64,000 nt of DNA, from NCBI GenBank assembly GCA_039881145.1, contig JAYKKI010000095.1:6190501-6254500 (forward strand), read 5' to 3'. Of the stretch, positions 22,114 through 33,822 are shown one piece after another (position 1 is the stretch's first letter; every line of letters begins with the position of its first letter). The stretch is from Druceiella hillmani (taxonomy: Eukaryota > Arthropoda > Insecta > Lepidoptera > Hepialidae). Made by a program: the position numbers and the translations under genes. Under the pieces are notes generated by a model. The model made no database searches. It had not been told where the DNA came from and saw only the letters and a program-made list of their open reading frames with translations.

Positions 22114-22316
22114 TTTTATTTGATTTGAAACGGGTTTTTTCGCGGTAATTATATATTTAATGAGTAAACCTAGATATTATAAACTAAGTACTCACTATGT
22201 CCCGACGTTTCAGACTGGTTGCACAGCCTGTGGTCACGGGAAGACTCTTTCCGTAAAAAATAAAATTCCAAATCAAATAAAATATGTGTTCGAATCGCGA
22301 AAGTTTAAAAAAGTCT
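22114..22316 (-). mobile_element. Short fold-back element with a 16-bp target duplication
   Basis: A 16-bp direct repeat, attacatataattata, flanks the unit exactly at 22098-22113 and 22317-22332. Just inside lie inverted arms: ttttatttgatttg at the left edge and its complement at about 22268-22281. A GC-rich centre holds a hammerhead-like motif on the minus strand. Only 203 bp long, it has no coding frame and must have been non-autonomous. The target duplication shows integration by a retro- or transposition event; the motif suggests a Penelope-like or retrozyme-type relative. Confidence 0.7.
22200..22240 (-). ncRNA. Degenerate hammerhead-like fold
   Basis: On the minus strand: CCCG, then GTGACCA, then a 6-bp stem AGGCTG/CAGTCT with a 6-base loop, then GAAA, CGTC and GGG. 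This is the order of a type I hammerhead: stem I 5' strand, CUGANGA box, stem II, GAAA box, very short stem III, GUC cleavage triplet, stem I 3' strand. The GAAA box, GUC and stems are kept, but the CUGANGA box has lost its first C and the G at position 6, so I expect no activity. Confidence 0.45.
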
Positions 22317-22332
22317 ATTACATATAATTATA

Positions 22333-22559
22333 ATGAGAAAAATATGAGATCTAAAAAAATAAATCTGTCTACCATGACACAGTTAACTACTGACTACCTT
22401 CACTAATAACAGAGTTGTTTACTCAAAATATCTTCACGCGGGCTAAGTCGCGGTCAAATAAGCTCATAATAAAATATAGTAAAAATTTTCTTATTTATAA
22501 TGCAATATATGTTACAAGTATAAACATAACAAGCACTTAATTTTTTAGGCCGCAACTAA
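22333..22559. other. AT-rich DNA, nothing recognised
   Basis: No feature could be supported. Confidence 0.5.
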
Positions 22560-22830
22560 GCAATATTTGTTATCATTCTGTCCTCACCGCCAGCCCTATC
22601 TGCGACATATGAGCACCCACAACAGCGGAACCGGATATTAGATAAAAAGGAAGTTCTACATCCATGCATGTATCACTTCCTTCCCACACTGAGATTTCAT
22701 GAGCGCGGCGTCCGTCGGTCTGCCTGGATATCGCTTATCGGAGGAGTACTGCGGCAGATAGCTCGGTCGGAAGCCACTCTTAATGGCTGATGGTGTTGTT
22801 CTATTATTAGGACGAGTGAGGAGAGTTCGT
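22560..22830. promoter_or_regulatory. GC-richer island, weak regulatory candidate
   Basis: Balanced composition with several GATA-type words (ctatctgcg, ggcagatagc, tatcgcttatcgg). A 108-codon minus-strand frame (22982-22656) runs through it and into AT-rich DNA. Its sequence has no motif I can place, so I do not call it a gene. Confidence 0.25.
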
Positions 22831-23429
22831 ATAATCTGCAACAATTTATACACATTTGCGGGACATTTAATGCAAAAACTGTTGCATACATGTACGCATT
22901 TGAAATTCAATATTGTAATTAAAGATGACGTCCGGGTAAAAAAAAAAACAATTCTGAAAAATCGATTATACTGATAATTCAATGTTTTTTTTTCATTTAT
23001 TTTCAGGGAGGTACTGTTTATTGTAATGTAATTTTTAAATGTAATTATGATTAGGAAAATGGAAATGAAAAATGTTTTTATTTAAAAATTTATTATTTCT
23101 TTCGAATAAAGATCCAAATAAGAAAATGTAGATTTTTTCGTCTTATATATTTGAGAAGAATCTGAAAAAAACTTCTTGCCATAATATAAAAATGTCGAAA
23201 CTTTTTTATTGCATAAACTATTAAAGATATGGAAAATTAAATCTCTATGATGAAATCAAACTACTTTTTTCTAAGTCAATTTTTTTCCAATGGTTACTTC
23301 TAATAGACACTTGATGTCCCCTTATTTTTTATTTAATCGTATGATTGATTAAAATTATCATAATAAACAAGAAATTGCAATTAAATTCAAATTATACATA
23401 CTAGCGTTATGTGTATAATATTTTCGTTA
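22831..23429. other. AT-rich DNA, nothing recognised
   Basis: Only AT-rich sequence with A- and T-runs is present. Confidence 0.5.
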
Positions 23430-24710
23430 ATACGCAATATTGCAATTTTTATTTATTATCAACGTAAAACATTTTTCATATATCAGTGGGCGATTATTAG
23501 TAATAATAATTATGCGATACGATAATGAAAATATCTCAATTTTTTAATTACTAATTAGTAACGTACAAATATGAACAAATGAATGGCAGTGAACTTTCGA
23601 CAGAATACATGTTACCGACATAAATGAACTAAATATTGCAACCCTCGAAGGGTACATTTGTGTTTCAATGAAACTTTCTTGTTTCAAGAAGCGGAGGTAA
23701 TTATGTGTAATACTGATGGAATCATTCAATTATTAAAATATCTCGATTAGGATTATTAGCAATTACTCATTAGCAACGTAAAAATACAAACAGATGAATG
23801 ACCGCGAACGTTTGATACAATACATGTTACTGAAATAATTGCACTTAACGTTGCAACCGCCGATAGTGTATTTTTATTTCAGTAAAACATTTTGTATCAA
23901 GTTACAGTGGACGATTACGAGTAATATTATCGATTATTAAAATATCTGGAGATGTCCCGATTATAATCGTTAACAATTACTAAATAGCAACGTAAAATAC
24001 AAACGAATGAATTACTGCGAACTTTCGATAGAATACATGTTCCATTTGATAGAAAACATGTTCCGAATACATGTCATTCATCCGTTTGTATTTTATATTG
24101 CTAATTAGTAATTGCTAATAATCATAATCGAAATATCTCAAGATATTTTAATAATCCAATGATTCTATTAGTATTACACATAATTATCCACCCATATTAA
24201 CACACATATTACGTACCGACATAACCGCCCAAACATTGATGAGTATTTTTTGTTTCAAGTAGTAGTGGGTGATTATGACTAATACTAATGATTCTTTCGA
24301 TTATTAAAATATCTCAAAGTATCTCCAATATGATTATTAGCAATTACTAATTAGTAATTACAGATACGAACGAATGACTGTAAGTGAACGTTTGATAGAA
24401 TACATGTTACCGATATAGGTGAACTAAGCATAGCAATTCTCGATGAGTACATATGCGAGATAAAAAAACACTATTTGATTTTATTCTTCTGCATAGGCAC
24501 CTAGATATCGCTTTATGGCCTTTGATAAAATGTTAAACTGTTGAGGTGATTCGATTAAATCAAAACTGCGTAACTTGAACTAGCAATTAAATATCAGAAT
24601 TAGTAATTGCTAATAATAACCATTTGAATAGTGGAATATCTCATTATTAGACCATTCGATCATTCGATTCGAGATATCATTTATAACCACCCACCACTAG
24701 TTGCAAGAAA
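23430..24710. repeat. Diverged ~210-bp repeat cluster in both orientations
   Basis: The unit contains attattaaaatatctc, gattattagcaattac, tagcaacgtaaaatac, gaatgaatg and gatagaatacatgtta. Direct copies occur with aatatctc-type anchors near 23530, 23733, 23939 and 24309. Between the third and fourth, 24075-24190 carries the same blocks on the other strand, forming an imperfect hairpin of about 50-bp arms with 23959-24010. A further inverted part lies at about 24595-24710. Head-to-tail plus head-to-head order is unusual for a simple minisatellite. Confidence 0.75.
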
Positions 24711-26400
24711 ATAAAATTGCTATAAAATAATTTAATTATATTCAATTTACACTCATCATAACCGACTTTAGGAGTCGTCACAAAACCATACTTTTTCTAG
24801 TACATAGTTGATAATAGTTTAAAGTTGTCCACGTTAATCGGTTTAAGAGCTTATTAATGTGTGTAGGGCACAGAACATTGGGTAGGTTCTACTTTCTCAA
24901 TGTTGGTGGTAAAAGTTATCGTTGGGAATTTTATACCTGTATTTGTCGTTTATGATTAAAAAATTAATAATATTCAGCGAATGTTTAATTTTTACCGTAC
25001 CTATATGAAGCAGAATTTACAGAAGATCAGTTCGAGTAAGATAAGACATACATATAAGAAATAACAATGCCACGACACGAAAATATTTAAAATGTTTCTC
25101 GACTGACTGACGTTAGCTTGGAAGAAGCGCATGACTTGCTTGTATCGCAATCTCTCGTCACGGACACCGTCTTCAGCGCTAGCTATTAAGTATACATGGC
25201 ACTCTATGAATGCGGATTTTGAAGTACTTACAACTTCGAATGAAGCGAGAGTAGTAACTACAGAGTGGATGTGTCTTTTTTTTTTAAATTTCGATATAAA
25301 ATTGCTGTTAAAGTTAAACAAGAATGATTATAAGGTCTAGATCTAGGTTAGATTCGATACAATCATCTCTCTTTTAAATTATGTAATTATTAACCTATTG
25401 ATTCGAGTTTCGAACATCATTAACGTCATATAGGAAGCAATAATTAAATTAAATTGACCCAATGTTCTTTTTGTCCTTATCAAGTACTGTTTTGTAATTA
25501 CTAAGAAAATAACCATTAAGTATAACCTTATACTAACTATGCTGTAGGACCAGCAGTTAACTTTAGAATTAAGTAAATACTAAGAGAAATATAAAACAAT
25601 ATTTTATGATGTAAATATTTGGCCAAAACTTACAATGGATCTCAAATTTTATGAAGAAATAAGTGGAATGCTTTAATGAAGTTAGAATATATTCGGGAAG
25701 AACAATATTAATCTCAATGAGTAGTTATCTATATCTTTCTAAAAAAAATTCTTCGACCCCTGCATTTTCCTTGTACCCACAGGAGACTCGTACGTCAACT
25801 GAAAAAGCAGAGCAGTCGCTGAACGCCTTTTTCGCATAGATGCTAATTGAGTGATGTTTGAATATGCGATGTAAGATAATCCAAAGGTACAGAAAGAGAA
25901 CTGTTGTATTGTAGAAAATCTGGAACTATCAAAGCATAAAGAAAATGAAATTACAATGATCACGGAGTATGATAAGAAGGACTAATAGCTTTGAGTTCAG
26001 TCATGAATATCCAGTGTCATGAATATCCAGTCATTTATTTTCTTCGTTCTTTATTTCATTTGAATATCCAGATATTTAGAGACGGAAAAGGTCGAACAGA
26101 TGCCCAAATGGAAGATGCAATAAACAATCGTCTCATCAATAATAACTATTATCCTCCACCAACCAAAGATTCACATCTCTTCCGTTTGCGATCTGGAAGA
26201 TCCGGATAAAGGAAAGAAGTGTGAATCTTTTTAGTTCACATTTCAAAATCAGAAAAAACGAGGAAATTAAATTAACCCAATATACGCTTTCCTTATTTAC
26301 CTTTTCCATTTCGCCCTATGCCTTCCTTCTCTGATGCTTGATCTGTTTTTATTACCTGTTAGATTAATCTCTTTATTTATTATGGTCTCTATTTATTTTT
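24711..26400. other. AT-rich DNA without a gene
   Basis: Minor structures only: a short direct repeat (catgaatatccagt, about 26002-26033), and an imperfect inverted repeat around 26166-26237 (agattcacatctcttcc against ggaaagaagtgtgaatct). Frames of 69-106 codons at 25001-25340 and 25739-26209 have no recognised features. Confidence 0.5.
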
Positions 26401-26960
26401 TTAAACATTAGTTGTTCATTTTTTCATTCCTTTGTGTTGTACTTAAATATTATTTGTTCATTTTAAATATTATTTGTTCCTTTTAAATATTATTTGTTCA
26501 TTTTTTCATTCCTTTGTGTTGTACTTAAATATTATTTGTTCCTTTTAAATATTATTTGTTCATTTTTTCATTCCTTTGTGTTGTACTTAAATATTATTTG
26601 TTCATTTTAAATATTATTTGTTCCTTTTAAATATTATTTGTTCATTTTTTCATTCCTTTGTGTTGTACTTAAATATTATTTGTTCATTTTAAATATTATT
26701 TGTTCCTTTCAAATATTATTTGTTCATTTTTTCATTCGTTTGTGTTGCATTTAAATATTATTTGTTCATTTTAAATGTTATTTGTTCATTTTTTCATTCC
26801 TATGTGTTGTACTTAAATATTATTTGTTCATTTTAAATATTATTTGTTCCTTTTAAATATTATTTGTTCATTTTTTCATTCCTTTGTGTTGTACTTAAAT
26901 ATTATTTGTTCCTTTTAAATATTATTTGTTAATTTTTTCATTCCTTTGTGTTGTACTTAA
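26401..26960 (+). repeat. Composite minisatellite (20- and ~22-bp modules)
   Basis: Two modules alternate: A, aaatattatttgttc(a/c)tttt, occurring one to three times in a row, and B, ttcattcctttgtgttgtac, once. Blocks A-A-B and A-A-A-B repeat about seven times with few changes, so whole blocks rather than single modules were duplicated. There are hardly any CpG sites and no frame. Confidence 0.95.
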
Positions 26961-27629
26961 GGTATTTTGCGTAGTGAACCACGCTTTAAAGTACTTAAAT
27001 TGTCATTTCTTTGATAGAGTGAAATTATCGATTTTCAGTTAGTAACATATTATTTTATTTAAATTTTTAACTCCGTGCTAATCCTTTTACATTCCATACC
27101 AAAATTTTAAAAACTGTCTGTCTATCGCGGACATTTTGCTTCTTGAATAAAACATTTTTCTTCTTGAAAAAATTATAAAAATTAATAAAACAATAAATCA
27201 CTTACGAGCTTCTTAATTTGGTAGGAATAGAGTGAGGATAATTCACTGTCTTTTTTGCTCTCGTAGAATATAATGAACATTGTAAAAAATTACGTCACTA
27301 CTCAGTATTGCCGTCCTTGTCTAAACTTTAAATTTAAACATTTAAGATTTGTTAAATTTTTAAGATTTATCATAAATTTTCACTATGCCTTGAAATAATG
27401 ATTTAAGAAAAAATAAAATTGTCAAATACCCTATTATATTATTGCTTAAGTAATCATATTATTGTTTTTAAAAATTATCTTCATGAAATTAACTTTTTAC
27501 CGTACCCAAATTTTAACAGTGAAATGTTCATAGACTACTAATAAAACTATTTATCTACTCTCGAAATGCTTAATCAACCGTAAGAAACAAAAACTGAAAC
27601 GAGTTATTTTAACATAACCTATCCAAAAG
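26961..27629. other. AT-rich DNA, nothing recognised
   Basis: No feature beyond base bias. Confidence 0.5.
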
Positions 27630-27915
27630 TCTAATCGACTCGGTGAATGCGTAATAAAACGTAAGAGAAGACAATAAAGGCGAGATTCACAAGTTTGAAA
27701 CGAAAGATTATATCAACAATTTCGACAGCAAAATTCGCCACACATCTCGAGTTAAGACGCCTCTTAAACGAATTTACTTAGCGAAGCGTCTACGCGCTTC
27801 GGAGGAAGAGCAGCAAAACATTATGATTATGGCGACAAGTCGCACGGTGGCAGCACTCCCGGACAAAGTTTTAATCTCCTCTCCCTTCGGTTTCACGTTC
27901 TGGGTATTAGGAAGT
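27630..27915. promoter_or_regulatory. GC-richer island with Abd-B/Caudal-type sites
   Basis: Starts with gcgtaataaaacg, which fits the known TTTATTACG-type posterior Hox/Caudal site, and continues with ttaagacgcctcttaaacg, gcgaagcgtctacgcgcttcg and ggcgacaagtcgcac, several of them palindromic. No frame crosses it. It is a candidate enhancer on composition and motifs only. Confidence 0.3.
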
Positions 27916-28235
27916 TGTATACAAAATACCTTACGCATATAGAGTCTGCGAAGTAAACCAAGTCGGCCCTAATGATAAGCGACTGTACTTGTAAATATAA
28001 TTTTGCGGTAAAAAGTTACGACGCTACGGGTGTGCGTTTACGATGGAATTAATTATATATGTTACGACTAATGTTAGTATTGATGATAAAGTTAAGATTA
28101 GCTCAATGATAATTTTTTTTATCTCTAACCGGCTGAACTCGAGGGTAACAACAATCTTATAAAAATGTAAAATTAAAGAAAAATTAAGGTAGTTACACAC
28201 TTTGAATTATTAATTACTATTTCAAATGTTAGAAT

Positions 28236-28600
28236 TCTCTTCTTGAGTCTGTGTTCTTCACTGCTGCGGATAATGGCTCTTGTTTTAGTATATTCAACCA
28301 TTATTTCCTATTCTTATTGTTGTGTAGGGTATCATGTACCAAGGGTTTCTCGGATCTGGTTCTTCCAAGATCTAGATAGGGCAGTGCCCCTTATACTCTG
28401 TCCTTCAACGACAATGGGCTTCTCAATGCTGTCGGTAAGTTTTCGGATAATGTGTCTAAAGTATTTCAGAACTCTCCGTAGATATATGATGGATAACCTT
28501 GTTGAAAACAGTTGGCCATCCGAGCTCTTTCTGAATCGGGGCCTTGGTTCTGTACTCAGTCCGTGAGATATTCTTCCAGCAGGACGTTTCAAAGGAAAAT
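28236..28600 (-). pseudogene. LINE reverse transcriptase C-terminal relic
   Basis: Minus-strand translation from about 28592 reads through 86 codons. It contains the segment T-R-L-S-I-I-Y-L-R-R-V-L-K-Y-F-R-H-I-I-R-K and then I-V-V-E-G-Q and W-K-N-Q-I. That pattern (RL..., ILKYFGHI, IVEG, W.DQI) is the well-known C-terminal region of insect non-LTR retrotransposon endonuclease/reverse transcriptases. After a stop at about 28332 the homology continues one frame over (V-H-D-T-L-H-N-N-K-N-R-K), giving one frameshift, and then another stop. The RT and endonuclease domains are absent. It is a 5'-truncated, inactive copy. Confidence 0.75.
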
Positions 28601-28895
28601 ATTATAATTAATAACTGAACATACTTTCAAAAAGTCAGTCTAAATAAATAGTTAACAAAAATTAAAGTTCCATTTAAACAAGTTCCAACAATTACATTAA
28701 ACATAGGTATTATCTATAATTTTATAAGTTAGAAATCGTAAAATTTAAATAGATGGATAAATTAAAAAAGAAACTGCCTTAGAAATTAAACTCATAAATT
28801 AATTTGCATTAAAATCCTCATAAAATACTAAAACATCTATAAAAAGTTAAAAATTAATCGTTTAGATAAATTACGTCTATAGATAATATAGTCTT
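28601..28895. other. AT-rich DNA, nothing recognised
   Basis: No feature supported. Confidence 0.5.
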
Positions 28896-28897
28896 TG

Positions 28898-29225
28898 TTA
28901 ATCATAAGTATGACCACACAAAAATTATATAATTTAAAACTGAATGTTATGTCGGACATTAGCCTATGTTATACCTTATAAGTTTAGCCGGTTAATCTTG
29001 TGTTTAACATAAATATCAACATTAGCTCTTACATATACCCGGTGTCGTTAACTTAACAATGATTCGTCTACATTATTCTTTTAACCGTCGAGTCTTGACT
29101 AATCATAAGTCCAACATTAGCCTATGATCAAAACTAATCATATGTTTAGCTGGCTAATCTTGTATTAAATAAATACCAACATTAGCCGTAACATATACCC
29201 TTTGTCCTTAAATACTAGTGCCCGT
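28898..29225 (+). repeat. Diverged 158-bp duplication
   Basis: acattagcctatg recurs at 28956 and 29114; each copy also has tttagc(c/t)gg(t/c)taatcttgt, accaacattagc-type and acatataccc blocks in the same order. Confidence 0.75.
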
Positions 29226-30804
29226 CAAACAACTCTGAGAAATCTTAGAGCCAAGATTAAAAATGTACTAGTGAGTATAAAACCCAACAAATTGATTCAA
29301 GATATAATATAAAGTAAACTGAGCCAAATGGACCTGGCGTTACGGAATTAGAATATAATTTAAGAAAAACACAGAATTTGTTAGAACAATAGGTAAGGAC
29401 GAAAAATTAATCCTATGTGTTTAATGAATTAGTATGTTATATCTATATAATACATGTTATATCTATATATATATACATCAGGACATACTATGCATATTGT
29501 TTCTTTGTACTGGCTCAAGAGAGAAATAGGATTTACAATCTATCATCCAAAATAACCTCACTTCATAGAAAAATACAAGATTTCTCCGTTGTTTGACTGA
29601 CGATTTAAATAATTTTTTTCGGGAATAGCTTTCTTTTTTTCTTTTAACACCTGGACCCAACACCACACGGACTTTTGCCGCATTATTTTTACAGATATAT
29701 AAATATTGATTACAGATATATAAAGATATATAATATTATTAATTGCAACATCTGTCTTTTAACGGAAATATTATTATAAACGATTACCTACGTATTACAA
29801 AACCATACTCATGATTCATAACCATAATAAATATCGATGACTCGAACAATTTCCCGCATATTGTGCCTTGCTAAAACAGGAGCTGGTGTGGTATTACAAT
29901 ATCCGTCATATGTCAATACCTATCCACCACCTCGTTATAAGCTGATGTAAATCTATGCAATACGACTATTTTCACGTAAACAGCATTTTAGGTACAGTTA
30001 ACATAACGTAAAGTTATCAAAATAAAAACGTATTTTTAAAAAAAATGTAAATCTAGACAATCGGGACATTATATCATTGATTTTTTTAACTTTAAGAAGA
30101 TAGGTATAATTCGAAATACCCAAAAACCACACTATGCAATCCTTTTTAGTGTTTTGCAACTTAAAAAATGAAACGGAAACCTCCTTGTAAGATTTCTTTG
30201 TCGGTCCACATTTACGTATCTTGTAAGAATTACATTTTTTTGCTGTAATATAGGTAGCTGGTGCAATATAAGCTTAAAAAGAAAAAAAAATTTATTAAAA
30301 TTTAATACATTCTGTCATTAGAAAGAATATAGTAACAATAGTCGCAACATTTATTGATAAATATATCGATGTTTTATCTTTACTGGACTATATTGTTTTT
30401 ATAAATGATAACAAAATTTCATTAATAATCATGTATATTAATTCAATAAATTTCTATCGTCGTTGTCTTGGCTCGTTACTACACTGATAAGATAAGTACT
30501 ATTGAAAAATGTTTTAAAAATAAAATAAAATAATTATGAACATACACCTTACCACTGAGCAACCTAGACTAATTATATAATGTCGCTGATAAAGGAGGCT
30601 TCATTTGAAAATACAGAAATATACTTGTATATTACGTATTTTATTTAATAATATCACAATTATATTTGTATTATTGTGGTTATTATATAAATAAGGAACT
30701 TTCGACATACGGGTGCGATCTTTATTTCCACCTTGATAAATTAAACTGTTAAATATGTAAAGTATATATATTTCAAATAGAAATGAATAATATAATTTCC
30801 TTTC
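29226..30804. other. AT-rich DNA without a gene
   Basis: Contains a few short TA runs (about 29458-29476) and no credible frame. Confidence 0.5.
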
Positions 30805-31705
30805 CAGTTTGGGCAGATTTTATATGAATTAAAATTGTATGATACCGGTCTCTTATTTAATGCTGTCATAATCTATCATCACTCGTCTATTCTGGATTAT
30901 CTTTTATTTGATATTCTTGGACAGAGTTTAAATGAATTAAAAATGTATAACGCCAGTTTCTTTTTTTCTTTTTTAAGGTTGTCATTATCTGTCATCACTC
31001 GTCTATTTTGGGTTACATTTTTAATATCCTTTATGTTTATTCTTGGGCAGAGTTTAAATGAATTAAAAATATATAACACCAGTCTCTTATTTAACATTAT
31101 CATAATTTATCATCACTCGCCCGTTTTGGGTTATATATTTTATATATTATTCTTGGACAGAGTTTAAATGAATTAAAAATGCATAATGCCGGTCCCTTAT
31201 TTTACGTATCATAACCTATCATCACTCGCATATTTTGAGTTACATATTTAATATCTTTTGTTTATTATTCTTGGACAGAGTTTAAATGAATTAAAAATGT
31301 GTAACACCAGTCTCTTATTTAACGTTATCATAATTTATCATCACTCGCCTGTTTTGGGTTACATATTTTATTTATTATTCTTGAACAGAGTTTAGATGAA
31401 TTAAATATGCATAACGCCAGTCTCTTATTTAACTTTATCACAATTTATCATCAGCCTCCTGTTGTGGGTTACATATTTTATATATTTTATTTATTATTCT
31501 GACACAGAGTTTAAATGAATTAAAAATTTATACCGCGAGTCTCATATTTAACGCTATCCTAATCTATTATCACTTGCCTATTTTGAATTACATATTTAAT
31601 ATCTTTTATTTATTATTCTTGGACAGAGTTTAAATGAATTACAAATGTATAACGCCAGTATCATATTTAAAGCTATCATAATCTATCAACTAGCCTATTT
31701 TCGGT
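30805..31705 (+). repeat. 108-126 bp tandem array, about 8 copies
   Basis: (g/a)cagagtttaaatgaatt recurs at about 30813, 30921, 31047, 31157, 31275, 31385, 31504 and 31623. Each unit carries ccagtctcttatttaac and atcatcactcgcctatttt. Unit lengths differ through small indels in an AT-rich stretch. A 110-codon frame (30835-31167) spans three units; its repeated Leu/Asn-rich translation simply mirrors the array. Confidence 0.9.
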
Positions 31706-31837
31706 TATATTAAGGGCTAAATGCCTGAAATTGATGGGGATAGAAATTCGTATCCATTTCAAGCAGAATATCATTATGAATGAGAATATGCTTTTGATAT
31801 ATGTTGATATACTGAAGATTACATGTAACATGGATAC

Positions 31838-32178
31838 CAGCTTTAACTTGCGGCTTTGCTCGCGTGGGAAAAGAGTAAAATAAAAGTGAAATTTAAAAGT
31901 AATATTCTTGTGAAAGCATTAGACCTTGGCCTTGGAAATAATTAAGTTAGTATATACCTATACATATATACTTATGTCTACGCTCTTTGTCTAACGGGGT
32001 GAATTTTTTTTAATTACCAAAAAATGTCATTCTGGAATAAAAACAAAGACTATGTTCATCTCCTCGATACACCTTGGATATTTACAAAGACCCACTTGGA
32101 CCGATTGAGTGATTGAGATTTGAAAGAGAGAAACATAACAGACAAATCCACTTGTGAATTTTTAATATTAGGATTGCT
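31838..32178 (+). mobile_element. Retroelement 3' region with RTE-type tail motifs
   Basis: Begins with ctttaacttgcggctttgct followed by cgcgtggg, and ends with ttggaccgattgagtgatt, aacataacagacaaatcc and tttttaatattagga. The order 'gcggcttcgctcgcgtgg ... ggaccgattgag ... tttataatatta' is typical of 3' untranslated regions of RTE-like retrotransposons, and of the non-autonomous elements that share their tails. There is no coding part. It was recognised from memory of that pattern, not by alignment. Confidence 0.6.
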
Positions 32179-33710
32179 GCTAATGCCAGGTTTATTATTT
32201 AGGATGTATTATAGAAAAAAATCCAATAAATTCATGCTGTTTTCTGAACTGTAATAATAAATTACGACATGACGTGTGAGTGTTTAAAATATATTTACTG
32301 CATATTTATTATATAGTCTATGACAAAATTTAAATATATGAGCATTTAAAACTATGAGGGAAATAAGACTTGGTTTTCAATCTTCTATTAAATTTTCTTT
32401 ATTTCTGAAAATAGAAATATCTAAACGTGACCGTAAAAATATTTAAATTAGTTTATTAAGTTCATAATATTCTTTTGGACTTACGACCAATATTCGGCGT
32501 ATGTGTCACCTACTTAATTTTCCAAGTATAAAACACAAGTAAAAATACGTAATATTAAATTATTTTTTAATGTAAGTATGCAAATTGCATGAAATTTTGA
32601 ATTCACCGCGCCTCTTTCGCGTGTCATTATGTTCAACACAAACGGCCTAACGACCATATTTCTCCCTGTCAGAACTAATAAGTATTCTCCATGCTAGCAA
32701 TTGAACTATTCTCCGTGTGTCCTAATAGCCCCAATTTACTCCACCGCGTGCTATAAACAAAATATAATAACGGGCAATTTCACGGAGCGGACACATATTC
32801 GACTGTATTTCATTCGCTGGACAAAAATACAAATTACATATTGTTACATGATTATAGCGGCCTGTCTGTAGTAACTCTGTGTGCGTGTTTGTGTGTTTGC
32901 TTCGAGTGACTTGAGAAAATAGTGATGGAGGAGACAATGCATAATTTATAGTCGTGTGTAAACTTGATTCATATAAGTCAAGTGACTCATTGAATCTTAA
33001 TCAGGAAAAAGAATTGTTTCATCTCAATCACTAATAAATCAATAATATGTCGAACGAGTTACTCTTCAACTATTGAATCAAGGAGCTAAGTAAATTAATA
33101 TGGTTTCAAGTGATTCACTTAGTTAAAAAATCAATATACTGTATTAGTTCGTTTGATAAGCTCACTCTCCTGTTATTTATGTCTATAATTTTATTATTAT
33201 AACTTCATGACAAAGCAAACCAGAAATTCATCTAATCCCGAATAAATTGAGTTAATAAGGTCTGGTAATTAAATACTATAATGGTTTGCATAAACAACTT
33301 AATTGTTTTCATAAAAGTGTTTTTAAATGCTTTTGCCGTTTGAACTGCAATTAGTTTTTACTTTCTGATAAGCAGTTTGAAATTCGAAGGAAAAATTAAA
33401 ATCACTTCAAATTATTATATTAAGGAAATATTATCCTACTCAATATTCGTTCGGCTGAGCGATCAAAAGTATAATTTTAAATATAATATTTTTTTTTACA
33501 TTATTGAATATACTGTTGACCATAACCAATAAACATTAAGTGTCGAAAATAACCATTAACCACGTTCGCTATTAATTTTGAAACAATAAGTTTTATTGAA
33601 GTGTAACACGTCCTGATTCACATACAACCTGTATTATTTTCATACAATGTATGTTAGGATGTGTGTCCCGTAGGCCAAGAACGTGGTGTGTTTATCTCTA
33701 GTTACTGATT
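32179..33710. other. AT-rich DNA with a weak GC-richer patch
   Basis: 32590-32900 is less AT-rich (caccgcgcctctttcgcg, ctgtcagaactaataag) and holds a 71-codon minus-strand frame without known features. The rest shows nothing. Confidence 0.45.
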
Positions 33711-33714
33711 ATAT

Positions 33715-33765
<51 letters not shown>

Positions 33766-33822
33766 ATAATTCATTCGTATTTTTTTTATATATATATATA
33801 CATATATACACATATGATTTTA
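33711..33822. repeat. (TA)n microsatellite, two runs
   Basis: TA/CA runs at about 33711-33767 and 33787-33818, separated by a T-rich spacer. Confidence 0.95.

Noticed and set aside
22656..22982. 108-codon minus-strand frame
   Set aside because: Runs from a GC-balanced block into poly-A/T rich DNA, with no family motif, signal peptide or splice context.
25001..25321. 106-codon minus-strand frame
   Set aside because: Lys/Phe/Ile/Leu-rich ends follow the base bias, and the middle does not match any family I know.
28243..28566. 107-codon plus-strand frame
   Set aside because: Antisense shadow of the LINE reverse transcriptase relic, which has clear homology on the minus strand.
30835..31167. 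110-codon frame with repeated Leu/Asn-rich peptide
   Set aside because: It is the translation of a tandem array and is broken in the following units.
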